Source: Nocardioides sp. (GTDB lineage Bacteria > Actinomycetota > Actinomycetes > Propionibacteriales > Nocardioidaceae). Taken from it: 64,000 bases of DNA. Position 1 is the stretch's first letter. The number at the start of each line of letters is the position of its first letter. The DNA lies in the NCBI RefSeq assembly GCF_030655615.1, contig NZ_JAURVJ010000044.1:1-64000 (forward strand), read 5' to 3'. Below are positions 60,184 to 64,000 of the stretch, piece by piece. The notes beneath the pieces are model-generated. The model worked only from the letters and a program-made list of their open reading frames with translations, searched no databases and had not been told where the DNA came from. The position numbers and the translations under genes are program-made.

Positions 60184-61941
60184 ATGGACGCACGAGAGCT
60201 CGCGGGGTCCATCGACACAGTCCCCCGTCATCTCCTTATCTGGCGTGACGGACCAGCAGCGCTGCCCAGACTGCTGGCACAAAGCACGCTGGGCCGACTG
60301 CAAGACGAAGAACGCCTGCTACTTTCCGGAATCCCTCCTACGCGCCCGGCAATCGACGAAGTTGAACACGAGAGCCGCAGCGAAAGCCGCGACCGGTGGC
60401 GGCACAACGCCGCCACGCTCGTCAGTTGGCATGCTGAATTCGGCCACATGAGCGCAGCCGAGGACCCGCCAACCATCGAACCTCGGCCCAAGCGTCACAG
60501 TGGGCGCAGGCGTCAGCGAGGGGACGGGCGTCGGCCCGTACGCGTCGCCGACTACGAATCCGCCGTCGAGGCGTCGAGCTCTTGGTGGGAGCTCGATCCG
60601 ATTCGCCTTGGGTTGCGCACCGGCGACATGACCGTTCGGCGCTCTGATGGTCGGCACGTCTGGATTCACAACACTCGGCGCCCTGAAATCGAGGCCCTTG
60701 ACCTCATCCTCGGCTACGTCACCGTCAATGACGCTCCCCCCGCCGAATGGGCTACATCCTCGAACTCAACCACCTCACGCCTCGACCCGATCGATTCCTG
60801 GTTCCACGCGCGACGGCTCGCACCACCTGACGCACCCGGACTGGGACCGCGGCACCCGAAGGCCTTCGACTTGATGAACCGTTTCCCAGTCGCTTTGCGG
60901 ACTCGCGCTTGGCGTCACACCGAAGCCAGACTGATCGATCAAGGCACCACGATCGCTTCCGATACCGATCTCGGTGGGATCACATTCGCTGACGCCCGTA
61001 CTTGCTATTCATTTCTGCTCTCTCAACTTCACCTCAACGAACTCGGTGCCTTCCACTTTGGCACTCCAGAAGCCCTCCTATGGGGCATCCGCCGCGAGCA
61101 CCTCGCCCGCGCCTTGGCGTCCCGGGTCGACCGGGACGCCGCCGAGGCCTTCATTCGCATGCTGACCTTCGTCACGGGAAGGAGCCCGTTGTCGGCGCCG
61201 CTCATCCCCAACGACGGCAAGTTCCTCATCCCCTCCGAGATCGTCTCGCCGATCGGCTACGAACGCACTCTCCTGCGCGCAGCCTCCGCGGACCCGAGTA
61301 TCGCTGGACGTCTCGGCAACGCTCTAGGACGTCGTTCGTCTCGCTGGTCCGAGCGCCTGCGCGCCGTCCCTGGGTCTCAGGTCGCAGAAGGGGTCAAGGT
61401 GCGGGATGCAGGCGGCAGGACGCTCGGAGATCTCGACCAGATTGCTTGGGACGCCCGGCGGCGGCTTCTCGTCGTGTTCGAGACGAAATGGCCAGTCGAT
61501 GCGGCCACCCTCGACGAGAGCTATAAGACCGACGCACAGTTCAGCAAAGGCGCCTCGCAGTTGGTCCGGCTCCGCGACGCGATCCGCGGCGGCGCGGCGG
61601 TCTCTTGGCCGCCAGGGTTCACGATTCCGACAGATCTCGCCGGGATTCGGACCTCGTGGTGGGTGGGGTCAGCACAACAACTCGACAGTCGGGACATCAA
61701 CTTTCCTGACATCCGCACTACGTCGTTGCGGCTGGTCGAGCAACTTCTCCCGGCCGACCATCTCGACGACCTGCTCGAGCGTCTAACGAACTTTCCGTTG
61801 CCGCGAGAAGGCATCGACTTCGAAATGGCCCAGCAGACAGTCCGCGTCGAGGCCCTCTCGATCCATTATCCCGCTATACAGATGATTGGAGAGCGACCTA
61901 CTCCGCCTTCGAACCGCCGGACCCGTCACGGGTGGACGTAG
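60184..61941 (+). CDS. PD-(D/E)XK nuclease-like protein (585 aa)
   Basis: The N-terminal ~370 residues are unrecognised (DGPAALPRLLAQSTLGRLQD; FDLMNRFPVALRTRAWRHTE). In the C-terminal part, GGRTLGDLDQIAWDARRRLL followed by VVFETKWPVDAATL gives D...ExK, the PD-(D/E)XK core, preceded by an acidic residue in GSQVAEGVKVRD. KGASQLVRLRDAIRGG follows. This makes it the best candidate for the DNA-cutting or DNA-binding subunit of the system. The ATG at 60184 has only AAGG one base upstream, so the start is uncertain. A 205-bp gap separates it from the methyltransferase gene. Confidence 0.75.
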   Translation: MDARELAGSIDTVPRHLLIWRDGPAALPRLLAQSTLGRLQDEERLLLSGIPPTRPAIDEVEHESRSESRDRWRHNAATLVSWHAEFGHMSAAEDPPTIEPRPKRHSGRRRQRGDGRRPVRVADYESAVEASSSWWELDPIRLGLRTGDMTVRRSDGRHVWIHNTRRPEIEALDLILGYVTVNDAPPAEWATSSNSTTSRLDPIDSWFHARRLAPPDAPGLGPRHPKAFDLMNRFPVALRTRAWRHTEARLIDQGTTIASDTDLGGITFADARTCYSFLLSQLHLNELGAFHFGTPEALLWGIRREHLARALASRVDRDAAEAFIRMLTFVTGRSPLSAPLIPNDGKFLIPSEIVSPIGYERTLLRAASADPSIAGRLGNALGRRSSRWSERLRAVPGSQVAEGVKVRDAGGRTLGDLDQIAWDARRRLLVVFETKWPVDAATLDESYKTDAQFSKGASQLVRLRDAIRGGAAVSWPPGFTIPTDLAGIRTSWWVGSAQQLDSRDINFPDIRTTSLRLVEQLLPADHLDDLLERLTNFPLPREGIDFEMAQQTVRVEALSIHYPAIQMIGERPTPPSNRRTRHGWT

Positions 61942-62264
61942 GAGCGGCAGGCTCAGCGCCAAATCTGACCCCGACTTGCACGGGGCACGCCCGAAGTTCG
62001 GCACCTTGGACCCGCCTCTCGGATCCGTTTGCTGCGTTCCCCATCCAGCGGCGCCAGTATTTCGGCCCCGACTGCATGAACTCGTTGAATGCGGTGCTTG
62101 CCTGAACTGCGAGACCGGCGCGAGTCGTTCGGCGGGATCTCAGTTTACGCGGCCAGGTCCGACCCTCAACGTGAGGCCCGGTCTGTCACCAGCGACCTTG
62201 CCTCCAGGGAGTGGCCTAAATCGGCACCTGCTCCAGCCAGTCATCGACCCTCTTTAAGCCCACT
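61942..62264. other. Intergenic stretch after the defence-like operon
   Basis: 323 bp. A short open frame reading QRRQYFGPDCMNSLNAVLA and stop (about 62045-62104) might be the end of a decayed gene, but it is too short to support. No hairpin terminator for the 61941 stop was obvious. Confidence 0.4.
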
Positions 62265-62588
62265 TCAGTGGCCCGAACGAACCGCTTCTCGGAACGTGTG
62301 GAAGGCCGCGGCGAACTCGACGTATGACAGGTCGAAGTGATCTGTGGGGGATGCTCGGCCATCTTGCCAAAGCAGGACTTGGACGCGTCCGTCTCCGACG
62401 TGAGAGCTGAGATACCGGTCGTCGCCGATCCCAACGATGTCGATCCTCTCCGGGTCCATGACGTTGTCGGCAAACTGGGCCGGGTCGGGTTCGATCCATC
62501 GAACGATGACCTCGCTACCGGCCGAGATGGTCGTCACCTGGGTTTCAGCGTCCGCTCTGATGATGAACCGACGGCGTTCGCAGGTCAT
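62265..62588 (-). CDS. Hypothetical protein (107 aa)
   Basis: MTCERRRFIIRADAETQVTT begins a small soluble beta-rich protein: GSEVIVRWIEPDPAQFADNV, IDIVGIGDDRYLSSHVGDGR and VQVLLWQDGRASPTDHFDLS. No family recognised. AGGGAG six bases before ATG 62588 gives a good start; the track start at 62624 has none. Located between the defence-like operon and the sce7725 gene, on the minus strand with the latter. Confidence 0.6.
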   Translation of the reverse strand: MTCERRRFIIRADAETQVTTISAGSEVIVRWIEPDPAQFADNVMDPERIDIVGIGDDRYLSSHVGDGRVQVLLWQDGRASPTDHFDLSYVEFAAAFHTFREAVRSGH

Positions 62589-62747
62589 CAAGATCTCCCT
62601 CCAGGGAGGCGGCCGGTGGCGCAACGGATGTCCGGATACTCGGTCCTCGCCGACATGCGTCCGACTGGACGGATTCTCACCACATACCGGTCTCGACGCG
62701 TCCTGCGGCCGGGCAGCTGATGCCTGGTGCCGCGGCCATCGTGTTCA

Positions 62748-63695
62748 TCACGGGAGTCCCATGTAGTCCGCGACCATATGCAGGTGGTGGCTGATCTGCA
62801 GCGACTTGTTCCCCGAAGGGTTTGTCGGTGACGTACCGGCAAGGTACGTGAGGTAGGTGGCGATCGTCGGTGTGGCGGTGAACCGCCCTGGCGTCGCTGC
62901 GATCTGAGCGTTCAAGTGTGCGACCGCTTCGAGGAGTTTGGTCTGGAAGGTGCCGATGTTGCGGTCGGTTTCGTCTGAGACGAAGTGCTCGACCCAGAAC
63001 GAGTCGTCCGTCTCCTTGAACGTGATGTGGATGGCGGCGGCGCCGACGGGGCCGCCGCCGCTGCTGTACTCGCCGGGCAGGATCGTGTAGTCCGAGAAAC
63101 CGACCGAGCTGGCGGTCGCGCCGAGGTGGTTGTTGGCCAACCATTCTGCGCCGTTGTAGTCGGAGTTCCTCGCCTGGGCGTTGAAGTTGTTGATGACCTG
63201 GATCGACGGGCCGATGCTGGTCGCGAGGGCGTGTGCGTTCGCTGAGGTGGCGAACACGGTGACGTTGGCTCCCGCGAGGGCGGCGGCCAGGGCGGTCGGG
63301 TTGAGCTTGCCGGTGGCGAGTACGACTGCGACCGGGTCGGCGCCATGGGCTGTGGCGAAGGCCTGAATCTCGGCCACGGTCGTTCCGGGCCATTCTTTGA
63401 ATGCTGGGCGCAGATGGGCGGAGGCGGCGATCTGTGGGTGGATTGTCGCCGCCCAGTGTGTTTGTGCGGCGGCGTTGGAGAGTTTGTCGAGTGCCGGGTT
63501 CACGATGACGTAGGCACCGAGTCCGGCGGTGGTCAGCCGAGTCAGGGTGCGGCGGAGCTTGTCGGGTTGTACGACGGGCTCGAGGATCGGCCAGATCTGC
63601 TGCGGAGTCCCGAACCGACCGGCGGTGATGTCGAGGGCGCGCAGTTCGGCTTGGCGTGCGTACAGGTACGGAAAGTAGGGCAACGGAGTCTCCAT
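62748..63695 (-). CDS. sce7725-family protein
   Basis: 315 aa. YFPYLYARQAELRALDITAG at the N-terminus, GLGAYVIVNPALDKL and INNFNAQARNSDYNGAEWLA, and SFWVEHFVSDETDRNIGTFQ with SLQISHHLHMVADYMGLP at the end, fit the sce7725 family (beta-protein-like, phage T4 or defence-linked). Its usual partner, an sce7726-family protein, is encoded immediately upstream here. Molecular function is unestablished; a role in phage defence is inferred from context. Confidence 0.75.
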   Translation of the reverse strand: METPLPYFPYLYARQAELRALDITAGRFGTPQQIWPILEPVVQPDKLRRTLTRLTTAGLGAYVIVNPALDKLSNAAAQTHWAATIHPQIAASAHLRPAFKEWPGTTVAEIQAFATAHGADPVAVVLATGKLNPTALAAALAGANVTVFATSANAHALATSIGPSIQVINNFNAQARNSDYNGAEWLANNHLGATASSVGFSDYTILPGEYSSGGGPVGAAAIHITFKETDDSFWVEHFVSDETDRNIGTFQTKLLEAVAHLNAQIAATPGRFTATPTIATYLTYLAGTSPTNPSGNKSLQISHHLHMVADYMGLP

Positions 63696-63736
63696 CGTGG
63701 ACGGATATCCATACTACTTGCCAATATTGCCAGTCA

Positions 63737-64000
63737 TCACTCGAGGGTTGCAGGGTGGGCGGTGAGGCGGCGCATGGTGCGCTCGGCGCTGGTGGGGTTG
63801 AGTGAGGCGCCGTAGGCGAGCGCTCGCAACGATGCGGGGTAATTGGGCCTAGACACGAGGTCGGCGGCGAGGGTTCCGCGTGTCTTCAACGTGGTGACCA
63901 CCTGGTGGTGGGCTTGGTGTCGGTCGAGTTCGGAGAACAGTTCGCGCATCCGCTTCCACGAGTGTCCGCGTGGGATGTCCGCGACGTATCCGGTGGTGCG
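63737..64000 (-). CDS. sce7726-family protein, 5' end beyond window
   Basis: Only the C-terminal ~87 codons are present. The frame remains open to the right edge (TTGYVADIPRGHSWKRMREL, then FSELDRHQAHHQVVTTLKTR and ASLNPTSAERTMRRLTAHPA). The internal ATG at 63949 used by the track is probably not the start. Position directly upstream of the sce7725 gene on the same strand (41 bp) supports assignment to the sce7726 family. Function unknown, often in defence islands. Confidence 0.6.
   Translation of the reverse strand, partial: RTTGYVADIPRGHSWKRMRELFSELDRHQAHHQVVTTLKTRGTLAADLVSRPNYPASLRALAYGASLNPTSAERTMRRLTAHPATLE

Noticed and set aside
53762-61941. DISARM, BREX, Druantia or Z1/DUF4420 assignment
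   Set aside because: A SNF2 ATPase and 5mC methyltransferase recall DISARM, but I see no DUF1998, PLD or DrmA-type protein. No PglZ, Lon-like, DruE or Z1 proteins are present either.

Overview
The window is high-GC actinobacterial DNA. Its gene content (fused AlkB-rubredoxin alkane hydroxylase, metY-metX pair, RecQ with a C-terminal phosphoribosyltransferase-like tail, TetR/LuxR regulators, F420-type LLM oxidoreductase, sce7725/sce7726 pair) suits a Nocardioides-like member of the Nocardioidaceae. The genus is inferred, not proven. I saw no rRNA, tRNA or CRISPR array.

Chromosomal backbone, about 1-39,160. Very GC-rich, tightly packed ordinary genes with strong G/C third positions. In order: the 5' end of an acyl-CoA carboxylase beta subunit; methionine genes metY-metX; a TetR/MFS efflux pair; a TetR regulator whose start carries the same 19-bp element as the carboxylase start; a SNF2 helicase/SWIM pair; an AAA ATPase behind a perfect 15-bp-arm palindrome; DapB-like and LLM oxidoreductases; RecQ; two tandem paralogous small proteins; a small protein with a 16-bp palindrome at its start; a LuxR regulator with two HTH domains; an M13 peptidase; several small enzymes; secreted SGNH and M15 hydrolases; the alkane locus (AlkB-rubredoxin, 3Fe-4S ferredoxin, TetR, visible promoter/operator); a VWA lipoprotein; malic enzyme; and a nitroreductase / membrane protein / glutathione peroxidase / SRPBCC operon.

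Accessory island, about 39,400 to the right edge. Composition becomes less GC-rich and codon use changes. The left edge carries a 3' gene remnant with its own terminator. A six-gene minus-strand operon follows (small protein, tyrosine-recombinase-like protein, DDE-transposase-like protein, three related small acidic proteins), with a divergent zinc-ribbon gene across a palindrome-rich gap. This looks like an undescribed mobile element. Next come defence-type singletons: a GNAT-like protein, an ADP-ribosyltransferase-like protein, a GIY-YIG nuclease, a TIGR02391/Ymh protein with an RX4H motif, an alternative sigma factor and a region-2-only ECF remnant. After a second 3' gene remnant is the main candidate defence locus: Vsr endonuclease, an unrecognised 743-aa protein, a SNF2 helicase, a 5-methylcytosine methyltransferase with its own probable leaderless promoter, and a PD-(D/E)XK-type protein. 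The window ends in an sce7725/sce7726 pair.

How it fits together. The 53.7-61.9 kb locus reads as an ATP-dependent restriction-modification system: the methyltransferase would mark self, Vsr would repair T:G mismatches left by 5mC deamination, and the SNF2, 743-aa and nuclease-like proteins would form the effector. I could not match this gene set to DISARM, BREX, Druantia or Z1/DUF4420 systems by eye.
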